A DNA stretch of 64,000 nucleotides from an uncultured Collinsella sp. (GTDB lineage: Bacteria; Actinomycetota; Coriobacteriia; Coriobacteriales; Coriobacteriaceae): the NCBI GenBank assembly GCA_900755685.1, contig CAAEHI010000019.1:6616-70615 (forward strand), read 5' to 3'. Below the pieces are notes generated by a model. That model was given only the letters and a program-made list of their open reading frames with translations, was not told the origin of the DNA and made no database searches. Positions within the stretch are counted from its first letter, which is position 1; every line of letters starts with the position of its first letter. The translations under genes and the position numbers were made by a program. This document shows positions 28,010 through 36,105 of this stretch, piece after piece.

Positions 28010-29211
28010 CGCTCAAGCTGGGCCAGCAGCTCCTCGACGACCTCGACAGCATCACCGACAACCTTGTACTGGGCAGCACCAAAAATGGGGGCATCCGGGT
28101 CCTCGTTGATGGCGATAATGCACTCCGCCCCACCGATGCCGGCAAGATGCTGGATGGCGCCCGAAACACCGATACTCACGAGAAGCTTGGGCGAAACCGA
28201 TACGCCCGTCTGGCCAATCTGATGGCGATACTCCAACCAGCCGGCCTCCACGACAGGTCGCGTGCAGCCAAGCTCGGCTCCCAGAGCCTCGGCGAGCCTT
28301 CGCATCAGGGGCAGATTCTTCTTGGAGCCAATGCCGCGGCCCACCACGACCAGGCGCTCGGCATCGGCAATCGAAGTCTGCTGTCCCCACTCCTCAGCGG
28401 GAATCGAGATCTCGACACGAGCCTTAGCATCATCCGCAAGCGATATCTGGGTGATCGTGCCAGAGCGGCCGTAGTCGAAGTCGGGAGCCTTAAAGATACC
28501 GGGGCGCACCGTTGCCATCTGCGGACGGTGGTTGGGGCAAATGATGGTGGCCATCAGGTTGCCGCCAAACGCCGGACGCGTCTGTTGCAGCAGTCCCGTC
28601 TCTGTATCCATCGAAAGTACGGTGCAGTCAGCCGTAAGGCCCGTCTGCAAACGCACGGCAACGCCGGGTGCCAGTTCGCGGCCAAAAGCGGTCGCGCCGT
28701 ATAAGATGGCCTCGGGTTTGCGTTCGGCTACCAAATCGCAGATCAAGCGGGCGTAGACCTCCGCATCGTTTTGGCGCAGGCGCTCGTCGCGACAGGCCAG
28801 GACTTCGTCGACGCCCGCGCAAACCAGATGCTCCAGGTCGCCGAGAGAACCCTCGGGACCCATACCGATCAGTGCCACCAGACGGCAGTCGCGAGCATCG
28901 GCAAGCTCGCGGCCCTTGCCCATAAGCTCATAGGCAACGGGAGTCACCGTATCGTGCTCGTCAGTCTGCACGAAGACCCAAATGTCTCGATATGCATCAA
29001 GGTCCACCGCACCAGCGGCCTCGTCACGCTCGATCGAGATAGCGTTGACGGGGCAGGCGTCGACACATCCGCCGCATAGGATGCAGCCGTCGGTTACGCG
29101 GGCGCAACGGTTGGGCCGCTCGCCTTCCACTACGATGCCGCCCGAGGCACAGGCGCGAACGCAGCGACCGCAGCCGATACAGGCTTCGCTATCGATAATC
29201 AGTCCGCTCAT
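28006..29211 (-). CDS. etfA: Electron transfer flavoprotein alpha subunit with N-terminal 2x[4Fe-4S] ferredoxin domain
   Basis: A 401-residue protein. Residues 1-60 hold two CxxCxxCxxxC clusters (Cys 11/14/17/21 and 43/46/49/53), followed by the EtfA N-domain and the FAD domain (VVVGRGIGSKK, SIGVSGAIQHLAG, INEDPDAPIF). This fused form is the one seen in Etf complexes that accept or donate ferredoxin electrons, such as the Acetobacterium woodii lactate dehydrogenase LctC. Co-transcribed with etfB and the FAD oxidase upstream. Confidence 0.94.
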   Translation of the reverse strand: MSGLIIDSEACIGCGRCVRACASGGIVVEGERPNRCARVTDGCILCGGCVDACPVNAISIERDEAAGAVDLDAYRDIWVFVQTDEHDTVTPVAYELMGKGRELADARDCRLVALIGMGPEGSLGDLEHLVCAGVDEVLACRDERLRQNDAEVYARLICDLVAERKPEAILYGATAFGRELAPGVAVRLQTGLTADCTVLSMDTETGLLQQTRPAFGGNLMATIICPNHRPQMATVRPGIFKAPDFDYGRSGTITQISLADDAKARVEISIPAEEWGQQTSIADAERLVVVGRGIGSKKNLPLMRRLAEALGAELGCTRPVVEAGWLEYRHQIGQTGVSVSPKLLVSIGVSGAIQHLAGIGGAECIIAINEDPDAPIFGAAQYKVVGDAVEVVEELLAQLER

Positions 29212-30027
29212 CTATGCCATCCCCTCGATAATCTTGGCAAGTTTTACCGCCTGCTCGGACGCCGTTCCCTCAACGGCCTCGCACGTTTGATCACGGTCGG
29301 GCACAAACGAGCGCACGACCTGCGTCGGTGATCCGGCAAGGCCACAACGCGAGGGATCGGCGTTCACGTCGGCGGCACTGACCACGCGCACGTCCGCCTC
29401 CTCTGCCGCGCGAATACCGGCAATACTCGGCATACGCAACTGGCCAATCTCCTTGGCGGTCGTCATCGCGCACGGCATCTCAAGGTACACCGTCTCCTCG
29501 CCGGCATCGCATCCGTGAACGAGCGCCAGCGAGCCACACGTCGTAAAGCCCGCGCTTTGCACGCAGCTCACGTCGGTCACGCAGGGGATCTCAAAGGCAC
29601 CGGCAAGCTCGGGGCCGATCTGGGCCGTATCGCCGTCCACTGCCATCTTGCCGCAGATGAGCAGGTCGAAGTCCTCATCGAGCGCCTCGATACCGCATTT
29701 GAGGGCATAGGTGGTGGCTAGGGTATCGGCGCCCGCAAAGGCTCGGTCGGTCAGCAGCAGCGCGTCGTCGGCACCGCGGGCGATACAGTCGCGCAGCAGC
29801 GATTCGGTCGCGGGGATGCCCATCGACACCACCGTCACGCGCACATCCATGCCAAAGCCGATAAAGTCGTCCTTCAGCGCCAGCGCGCATTCCAAAGCGC
29901 TCGCATCAAAGGGATTAATGACCGCCTGCTTGCCATCGCGCACGATGGTATTGGTCTTGGGGTCCATCTTGACCTCGGTGCTGCCCGGCACGGCCTTGAC
30001 GCACACCACCATATGGAAATCGCTCAT
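29212..30027 (-). CDS. etfB: Electron transfer flavoprotein beta subunit
   Basis: A 271-residue EtfB: VCVKAVPG start, NPFDASALECAL, GADDALLLTDRAFAGADT, CGKMAVDGDTAQIGPELA, and the AMP/FAD-binding-side AMTTAKEIGQLRMPS segment. It pairs with the EtfA to its 3' side. ATG at 30027 is preferred over GTG at 30033 because the GGGGG site is nine bases before it. It overlaps or nearly abuts the FAD oxidase stop, so the three genes form one unit. Confidence 0.94.
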   Translation of the reverse strand: MSDFHMVVCVKAVPGSTEVKMDPKTNTIVRDGKQAVINPFDASALECALALKDDFIGFGMDVRVTVVSMGIPATESLLRDCIARGADDALLLTDRAFAGADTLATTYALKCGIEALDEDFDLLICGKMAVDGDTAQIGPELAGAFEIPCVTDVSCVQSAGFTTCGSLALVHGCDAGEETVYLEMPCAMTTAKEIGQLRMPSIAGIRAAEEADVRVVSAADVNADPSRCGLAGSPTQVVRSFVPDRDQTCEAVEGTASEQAVKLAKIIEGMA

Positions 30028-30029
30028 CT

Positions 30030-31631
30030 TCACGCGCCCCCTTTCTGGACGAGCTCATCCAAGAGCTTCTCCGAAAACAGGTTACCGCGACCCAGCTGCC
30101 CGTCAGGATCGAGCTGCAGCTTGAGTAGAGCCGACTCGACCATGGCCTCGTGACCGTACATCGTCTCTAAGAAGCCCGCCTTGATCTTGCCGACGCCGTG
30201 CTCGGCAGAAACGGCACCGCCCATAGCCGTTACCTCCGCAGCCCACTGGGCAAACAGCTCGCCACCGCGACGGTAGTCCTGCGCATCGCGCGGCAGGATG
30301 TTCACATGCAGATGGTTGTTACCGATGTGCCCCCAGGCAGCAGATTCAAGCCCGCTTTCGGCCAGTGTGCGGCGATAGAGGGCCACGACATCGGCCAGGC
30401 GCGCGTTGGGCACCGACATGTCCGATCCCAGCTTGGTAATGGTGGGGTCGGTGCGGCGACGCTCGTCGATGAACATGTTGACACTCTCGGGGACGGCGTG
30501 GCGGAAGAACCGCTGACACTCGCGATCGACCTCGGTGCGCGCGACCCATGTCGCATCGTCACTGCCGCCCGCAAGCTCCAGTACCCACCCCAAGTGATAC
30601 AGCTCCTCAGTCGCCTGAACTTCGTCGTCGCAGTCGAGCTCCACGTAGACACAGACCTTGACCTCTTTGTCGAGCGGCGGCAGCGAGGCGAACGCGGTCG
30701 ACCGCTCACGCTGACGACGCAGGATATCCAGGGCGCCCGCATCGAAATATTCGATGGCAGCCGCGTGGGACAGGACGGGACGCACAGAATCGGTGAAGGA
30801 CACGGCCTTGTCTTCGCTGTCAAAGAAACAGCTCACGCCCCAAACGACCGCAGGCGCCGCCTGCAGGGCAATCTCGAGCTCGGTGATGACACCGATTGTG
30901 CCACACGCACCGATAAACAGATCGATGGCATCCATATCGTCAGCAACGAAATAGCCCGAAGCATTTTTGGTCTTGGGCATGGTGTAGTCGGGAAGGTCGA
31001 GCTCGAGCGCGCGGCCCTCTGCCGTCACGAGCGACAGGTGGCGGCCCTGGGCAAAAGCCTCGCCGCGCTGAAGCTCAAGCAAATCGCCATCAGCCAGTGC
31101 GACGTGGAGTCCCGTGATATGTGGGCGCATGGGACCGTAGGCGTAGCTGCGGGCACCAGAGGCGTTACATGCCGCCATGCCGCCCAGACAGGCAGACGTC
31201 TCGGTGGGATCGGTGGGAAAGAACCGCTCGGGGGCCTCTTGGAACTCCTCGTAGGCCTCAAGCGATGCCTGGTCCCAACCAGCAGTCGGCAGCACCTTCT
31301 TGCTCAGCTGCTTGCGCAGCTCCGAGAGCACAACGCCCGGCTCCACGCGCAGCAGAAATTGGCCTTGCTCATCGCGGCGAAGGCCCAAGTAGCGATTCAT
31401 ACGGGAAGTATTGAGGATATGCCCGCCGTGGGGCACGGCACCGGCGGCAAGGCCGGTTCGGGCGCCCTGAACCGTTACCGGGACACGCTCGGCATGGAGC
31501 TTTTCCAAAATGGCACGGACCTCGTCTTCCGTTGTCGGAAACGAGATGCTCGAGGCCTCGCCCGATGCGCGAGACTCATCGCGACCATACTCTTCGAACT
31601 CGTCGGTGAAGGGTTTGATGGTTGCAGACAC
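30030..31631 (-). CDS. FAD-binding D-2-hydroxyacid (lactate/glycolate-type) dehydrogenase
   Basis: A 533-residue PCMH-type flavoprotein: FAD-binding domain (VPVTVQGARTGLAAGAVP, CLGGMAACNASGARSYAYG) and a C-terminal GlcD/FAD-oxidase domain (GHIGNNHLHVNILP, SAEHGVGKIK with the metal/substrate His residues). With EtfB and the ferredoxin-fused EtfA it resembles the lactate dehydrogenase-Etf complex that drives lactate oxidation by NAD+ with help from reduced ferredoxin. The exact hydroxyacid is not certain. The GTG start follows AAAGGGGGAG. Confidence 0.9.
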   Translation of the reverse strand: MSATIKPFTDEFEEYGRDESRASGEASSISFPTTEDEVRAILEKLHAERVPVTVQGARTGLAAGAVPHGGHILNTSRMNRYLGLRRDEQGQFLLRVEPGVVLSELRKQLSKKVLPTAGWDQASLEAYEEFQEAPERFFPTDPTETSACLGGMAACNASGARSYAYGPMRPHITGLHVALADGDLLELQRGEAFAQGRHLSLVTAEGRALELDLPDYTMPKTKNASGYFVADDMDAIDLFIGACGTIGVITELEIALQAAPAVVWGVSCFFDSEDKAVSFTDSVRPVLSHAAAIEYFDAGALDILRRQRERSTAFASLPPLDKEVKVCVYVELDCDDEVQATEELYHLGWVLELAGGSDDATWVARTEVDRECQRFFRHAVPESVNMFIDERRRTDPTITKLGSDMSVPNARLADVVALYRRTLAESGLESAAWGHIGNNHLHVNILPRDAQDYRRGGELFAQWAAEVTAMGGAVSAEHGVGKIKAGFLETMYGHEAMVESALLKLQLDPDGQLGRGNLFSEKLLDELVQKGGA

Positions 31632-31976
31632 GCGAACTCCCCCTTTAGCTAACTACAGTGTTTGCAGGGAGATGTTACCGCATCGTTTCGTCGACGTGTT
31701 CGAGACCGTCTCCATAATTGGCGATTTTTACGTTCGTGCAATTCGGCGAGCGGCTTGATTTCCTCGACAGACGATGCTTTTGACACATATGGCCCGCCGT
31801 CGCCGACCGCGCGATTGTCGCTTGAAAAAAGTTGGAGTATTTTTTGCCGCCTTTTACCTGCGGAGACACCAATCCGTCAAGCATTTGGTCAGCAATTGGT
31901 CAAGTAGCGGCTGATACCGTCGGCATCGACAGCCAAAACCGACAGAAGTTTTGGCCCCAGAAGCAGGGAGGTTCCC
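31632..31976. other. 345-bp divergent intergenic region
   Basis: No gene is visible. It separates the minus-strand lactate dehydrogenase/Etf operon from the plus-strand surface locus and so must carry both promoters. An AT-rich patch with TTGAAAAAAGTTGGAGTATT lies at about 31821-31840. No clear hairpin was seen. Confidence 0.6.
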
Positions 31977-32273
31977 ATGGCATATTACTGGCCCCAGTAC
32001 GGCATCGCCATCGAAGTCGACGACGATCCCCATCTCCTGCCTTTCGACGAAGAGGCATTCCCCGATACGACGGTCTACCACGTTACCACCGATGTGATCT
32101 GCGACCCCGAGTCGTTCTCGGCGCTCGCCCACCACATCGCGCATATCCACGACATCGAGCTCCCTCCCGACTTCGAAGAGCTCGTCTACTCTCGCCGCCT
32201 GATGCTTCACATGCTCTTTGGAGCGGACCCGTCCACCTTTGCGCGCATCTATACCGCCAAGGATGCCGCATGA
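31977..32273 (+). CDS. Hypothetical 98-residue acidic cytosolic protein, first gene of a surface locus
   Basis: Not recognised. It has no signal peptide or membrane segment; it is acidic and rich in aromatic residues (MAYYWPQYGIAIEVDDDPHL). A GGGAGG site supports the start. Its stop overlaps the next start (ATGA), so translation is coupled to the membrane protein that follows. It could be a cytosolic partner or regulator of the secreted genes downstream; that is a guess from position. Confidence 0.75.
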   Translation: MAYYWPQYGIAIEVDDDPHLLPFDEEAFPDTTVYHVTTDVICDPESFSALAHHIAHIHDIELPPDFEELVYSRRLMLHMLFGADPSTFARIYTAKDAA

Positions 32274-32779
32274 GCGCGAAGAAGCCACCCCACTTTGCAG
32301 GCCTGGGTCGTCGCAAGAAGCTCATCGTTGCCTGCTTGGCCATCGTCTGTGCCCTTGTCGCCGTAGGACTATACGTTTGGCAGTCGCAGCCCGTACCCGA
32401 GGCGGGCGCTTCGGTTACGACGGCCGAGGGCAAAACGCGCCAGGAAATCCAAGATGAGCTCGACGCCATCGTCCGCGACAACATGATGACGATTTCGGTC
32501 GCGCCGGTCGCTCAGCTGCAGGAGGACGGCAAACTGCGCGTCAACGTGCAAAACGTCCAAGACAATAAATTTCCCCAGCGATTCCGCGTCATCCAAAACG
32601 ACGAGACCATGTACGAATCCGGTGTGGTCGAGACCGGCAAGACAATCGAGACGTGCCCCGCCGGCGACATCAAAGAAGGCGAGGCGTACATCGAGATCCA
32701 GGCACTCGATGCAAAGACCCTCGACAGCCACGGCAATCCGACACGTGTCAAGGTACGGGTTGAGCAAACCGAGAACTAG
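32270..32779 (+). CDS. Single-pass membrane protein with extracytoplasmic beta-rich domain, unknown function
   Basis: A 169-residue protein with a basic N-terminus (GLGRRKKL), one membrane helix at about 17-36, and a hydrophilic exterior of about 130 residues with beta-like repeats (LRVNVQNVQDNKFPQRFRV, YESGVVETGKTIETCP, AYIEIQALD). The N-in topology suggests it is anchored and faces outward. The start is ATG at 32270, overlapping the previous stop. I do not recognise a family. Confidence 0.78.
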   Translation: MSAKKPPHFAGLGRRKKLIVACLAIVCALVAVGLYVWQSQPVPEAGASVTTAEGKTRQEIQDELDAIVRDNMMTISVAPVAQLQEDGKLRVNVQNVQDNKFPQRFRVIQNDETMYESGVVETGKTIETCPAGDIKEGEAYIEIQALDAKTLDSHGNPTRVKVRVEQTEN

Positions 32780-32868
32780 CCTTCCGGCCGACACGGCACC
32801 GCATGCAATTCACCAGCATTCGTCCAATCATCGCGGGGACGGCCCGCGGCGAATAGAAAGGAACGACC

Positions 32869-33468
32869 ATGGACATCACCAGGAACATGAACGGAGTCAG
32901 AGCGCTCGTCGTGGGCACAGGGCTCGCGCTCGCGCTCGCAATGGGCGCCGCCCCGACGCCAGCTATGGCAGCCGGGCGCGTTGGAACCACGAAGGTAATG
33001 GTCAGGACCGAGATCGACAACGTTGAGTTCAAAGTTCCGACGGTTATTCCCTTCGTCGCCAAGGCCGACGGCACGCTTCAGGGCCCCTCAGAAGACGCGA
33101 CCACCATCGACAATCATTCGGCCTACGGCATCCATGTCACCAACATGAAGATCGACGCCATGAACACCTGGACCATTGCCGCCGACGCCAAGGCCGGAAC
33201 CGCGCAGAACTCCATCGACTTTAAGGTCGGCCCCGACGGCGCGCTCCAGAACGCCAGCGCCGCCGCGCAAGGGACGGGCCTCGATCTTTCCAAGAATGCA
33301 GCCTTCGACATGGGCTACCAGGGCATTGCCGGCGGCACGGACAAAATCAAGCTCAAGACAAGCGGAAACGTCGCCCGCGTCACGCGCGACATCTTCCGCG
33401 TAACCGGCGAAGGCGATCAGGTTGCGACGATCACCTGGACGGTCGAGCCCGGTGCGCACACGGCATAA
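32869..33468 (+). CDS. Secreted beta-rich protein, unknown family
   Basis: A 199-residue protein with a Sec signal peptide (hydrophobic ALVVGTGLALALAMGAA, likely cut at AMA-A near residue 35) and a mature region without cysteine. It has alternating strands and a C-terminal DQVATITWTVEPG, resembling the last strand of surface immunoglobulin-like or spore-coat/TasA-like folds. No cell-wall anchor is present. AAGGAAC precedes the start. Probably a subunit of a surface structure; function is unknown. Confidence 0.75.
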   Translation: MDITRNMNGVRALVVGTGLALALAMGAAPTPAMAAGRVGTTKVMVRTEIDNVEFKVPTVIPFVAKADGTLQGPSEDATTIDNHSAYGIHVTNMKIDAMNTWTIAADAKAGTAQNSIDFKVGPDGALQNASAAAQGTGLDLSKNAAFDMGYQGIAGGTDKIKLKTSGNVARVTRDIFRVTGEGDQVATITWTVEPGAHTA

Positions 33469-33733
33469 GGCCGTCGCCCTGGCCGCCGCCGTCAGCATCC
33501 TAGCGTTTGGGCCAGCCATGGCCTTTGCCCAGCAAGAACAGGCGCAGGCCGCCACGCAAGTGACGGTCGACCTCTCGGAGCTCGACCGCGGCGACCGCGA
33601 GGAACCGTTGGCGCAGACAGGCGACAGACGATGGCTCTTGGCAGCAGGCGCCACAGCAGCAGGCGCGGGAACCGCCGGCCTCGGTCTGCACATCAAACGC
33701 AGCCAGAAACAAAACACGGACAGGCCGCACTAA
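33452..33733 (+). CDS. Small sortase-anchored protein (LAQTG motif)
   Basis: A 93-residue protein with an N-terminal signal peptide (basic RTRHK, then hydrophobic to AMAFA), a short linker of about 25 residues, LAQTGD, a hydrophobic alanine/glycine helix and a basic tail (HIKRSQK), the layout of a sortase substrate. The start is uncertain: GTG at 33452 (no clear site) gives a standard signal peptide, while TTG at 33422 behind GAAGG adds ten residues. Both overlap the preceding gene. No sortase is nearby. The exposed part is very short, so it may act as an anchor for another protein. Confidence 0.7.
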   Translation: MRTRHKAVALAAAVSILAFGPAMAFAQQEQAQAATQVTVDLSELDRGDREEPLAQTGDRRWLLAAGATAAGAGTAGLGLHIKRSQKQNTDRPH

Positions 33734-33751
33734 ATTAGCTAAGGAGACCCC

Positions 33752-35182
33752 ATGGCATCGAAGAACCTTTTGCCCGTCGTCGCACTCTGCGGCGCGCTCG
33801 CAACCGGAACGCCTGTCGCCGCTTGGGCGACTCCCGTCATGGCAGACTCCTTACCAGTAGCCCTAAGTTCCGCACCAAATCCGTCGAGCGCCATTGCGTG
33901 CGAGCGTTTTTCGATCGCACAGGCCGTGATCTCAACCTCGGGATGCCTTCGTCGTAATACGGACGGCTCGATAGTCGTGGATATCAAGCGTTCGAACAAG
34001 GCAAACGGCTCCCAGGCGGGGTGCGCCGTCTGCACGTGGCGCTCGGTTGTGCTCGATGCAGATGGCGATCCATGCAATTTAGAGCTGCGCATCGACATCG
34101 CTTCGGTCGATGACTCGGCGAACGGAGCGAAGGTCGCCTTCGACGGTGCGTTTTTCGAGAAAGGAGGCGGTATATGTCTGGGCTGCGCCGCCGCGAATGC
34201 AGACGATGCGCAGCCCACCCTCTCATTCACGGCATCGTTGCGGCTGACCAAAGCCGGTACCGATGTTATCGCGGCGGGAGAAGCGTCCCTGCTGTTCTAC
34301 GCCGTCAGCACCAAAGACACAGACGCTCATTTCGAGAAGCCAGCCGGATCACTCAGCCTTACACGAGGGATAGAGGCAGGCCCTATTGAAATCGATGCCC
34401 ACGCGCAAAGCAGGCAACGCATTCTTGCCGACCCGGCGCTTCTCGAAATGGAGTGGAACGGATCCGGAGCCATCGGAATTCTCCCCTCCGCGTTTGACGC
34501 CAAGACGCTCCCCCCAAACGACGAACCCATCAACGCAACCATACAAGAAGAGAGCGCGGACAAAGAAGCAGGTGCGGGCGACACGCCGTCGCCGACAAAC
34601 AGCGTCCCAGCTTCTCTCGAAGCGCCGAATGAGCCCGCTGCCGATCCAAACGATCCCGAGCTCGCGGACAGTCTGGGGCTTGCTGATCCTCAAGAGATCG
34701 ATGAAGGTAACTGCTGCGTGCTTGCCGCGCTCGACCACACAGAGGTCATCGACGCTGCGAACATCGAAGTTGCCGCCGCCAATCAGCCCGTCCGCAAGTC
34801 GGCTATCATCGCATTTCCTGAATCCATCGAAGTCGTCTTTTTGCCATCGGGCGAGGTCGTGGCCCCAACACTGCTCACCTTGTTGGGCGCCAAGAATACT
34901 CGAAACGAAATTAAAAAGGTCACAGTTGTCGACCCTGCAACCACCGCCAAGCTGCGTCTATACGCCGTTGCTCCAGACGGAGGCAAGACCTTGGAATTCG
35001 ATGGCGACACACTCCTGGCCTGGCGACGTCTGGACATTATGCAAGACGTCTCGTATCAGATCGAACTCGAAGGGTTTGATCGTGCCCGCGATGCCAATAT
35101 CATCGCCGCGGCTATTGAATCCCCACAGCGGCTTATGACACTGCGCTTTGAATACTATCCCTATGTCCCGACAACCACCTGA
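33752..35182 (+). CDS. Large secreted cysteine-rich protein, unknown family
   Basis: A 476-residue protein with a signal peptide (LLPVVALCGALATGTPVAA, cut near 26-31). About ten cysteines occur in the mature part (SGCLRR, GCAVCTW, PCNLE, GICLGC, GNCCV), many in pairs, so disulfides are likely. An acidic proline/serine-rich stretch at about 265-315 separates two beta-rich regions. It ends LRFEYYPYVPTTT without an anchor. The AAGGAGA site supports the start. It is the last gene of the locus. I recognise no family. Confidence 0.75.
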   Translation: MASKNLLPVVALCGALATGTPVAAWATPVMADSLPVALSSAPNPSSAIACERFSIAQAVISTSGCLRRNTDGSIVVDIKRSNKANGSQAGCAVCTWRSVVLDADGDPCNLELRIDIASVDDSANGAKVAFDGAFFEKGGGICLGCAAANADDAQPTLSFTASLRLTKAGTDVIAAGEASLLFYAVSTKDTDAHFEKPAGSLSLTRGIEAGPIEIDAHAQSRQRILADPALLEMEWNGSGAIGILPSAFDAKTLPPNDEPINATIQEESADKEAGAGDTPSPTNSVPASLEAPNEPAADPNDPELADSLGLADPQEIDEGNCCVLAALDHTEVIDAANIEVAAANQPVRKSAIIAFPESIEVVFLPSGEVVAPTLLTLLGAKNTRNEIKKVTVVDPATTAKLRLYAVAPDGGKTLEFDGDTLLAWRRLDIMQDVSYQIELEGFDRARDANIIAAAIESPQRLMTLRFEYYPYVPTTT

Positions 35183-35300
35183 GGCTTAAATGCCGCGCAT
35201 CATTCCTAATACCACTTATATAACGTATTAGATGAGTCGCGATGTACCTCGCATTTCGTTCTGCTACGATTGCCACGTTGGCATCAATACAGGAGGGCTC

Positions 35301-36017
35301 ATGCCGGGCTTGGGAACAATCATCAACGTTGTGCTTTTAGTTGCGGGCGGTCTTTTGGGATTAGCGGGCGGCCGCTTCATTACACCGCGCATCCAAGACA
35401 CGCTCATGAAAGCATCGGGGCTGTGCGTCCTGTTTATCGGCCTTGGCGGCACCATGCAAAAGATGCTCCTTATCGATGGGAAGGCGCTAGCGACCACCGG
35501 CACCACCATGCTCATCGTCTCGTTCGCCCTCGGCTCGCTCATCGGCGAGGCCATCAACTTGGAGGCCGCCATCGAGAACCTTGGCGAATGGCTCAAGCGC
35601 AAAACCGGCAGCGAGGGCGATAACGAGTTCACCAACGCTTTTGTCTCGACTTCACTCACCGTGTGTATCGGCGCCATGGCCATTGTGGGATCGATCCAGG
35701 ACGGTCTGCTCGGTGACTGGTCAACGCTTGCCCTGAAAGGCGCATTGGACTGCATCATCGTCTGCACCATGACGGCGTCGCTTGGCCGCGGCTGCATTTT
35801 CTCCGCCCTGCCCGTCGCCGTGTTCCAGGGGACGATCACGCTGTTTGCCGGCGCACTCTCCCCCATCATGACTACGGCAGCCCTCGACAGCCTTTCGCTC
35901 GTAGGCTCCATGCTCATCTTCTGCGTCGGCGTCAACCTCATCCGTCCTCAGACCTTCCGCACGGCCAATATGCTCCCCTCCGTCGTCATCGCCGTCATCT
36001 ACGCCCTCCTGTTCTAA
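35301..36017 (+). CDS. DUF554 (YdfK-like) membrane protein
   Basis: A 238-residue protein with about seven membrane helices and the DUF554 signatures (LGTIINVVLLVAGGLLG, GLCVLFIGLGGTMQKM, FVSTSLTVCIGAMAIVGSI). The function of the family is unknown; a transporter role has been suggested. The start at 35301 is set by AGGAGGG. It stands alone between the surface locus and the TerB operon. Confidence 0.9.
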   Translation: MPGLGTIINVVLLVAGGLLGLAGGRFITPRIQDTLMKASGLCVLFIGLGGTMQKMLLIDGKALATTGTTMLIVSFALGSLIGEAINLEAAIENLGEWLKRKTGSEGDNEFTNAFVSTSLTVCIGAMAIVGSIQDGLLGDWSTLALKGALDCIIVCTMTASLGRGCIFSALPVAVFQGTITLFAGALSPIMTTAALDSLSLVGSMLIFCVGVNLIRPQTFRTANMLPSVVIAVIYALLF

Positions 36018-36062
36018 ATCTATCTACGCAGCAGTATCTCGAACACCTGTTTGATGCTGTGC

Positions 36063-36068
36063 TATGAT
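36063..36068 (+). promoter_or_regulatory. Candidate -10 (TATGAT) of the TerB operon
   Basis: TATGAT lies 37 bp before the GTG start, with a weak TCGAAC -35 candidate 18 bp upstream. Confidence 0.3.
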
Positions 36069-36105
36069 ATGAGGTCACCGAAGCTGCGTTAGGAGAGGAG
36101 AAGCG

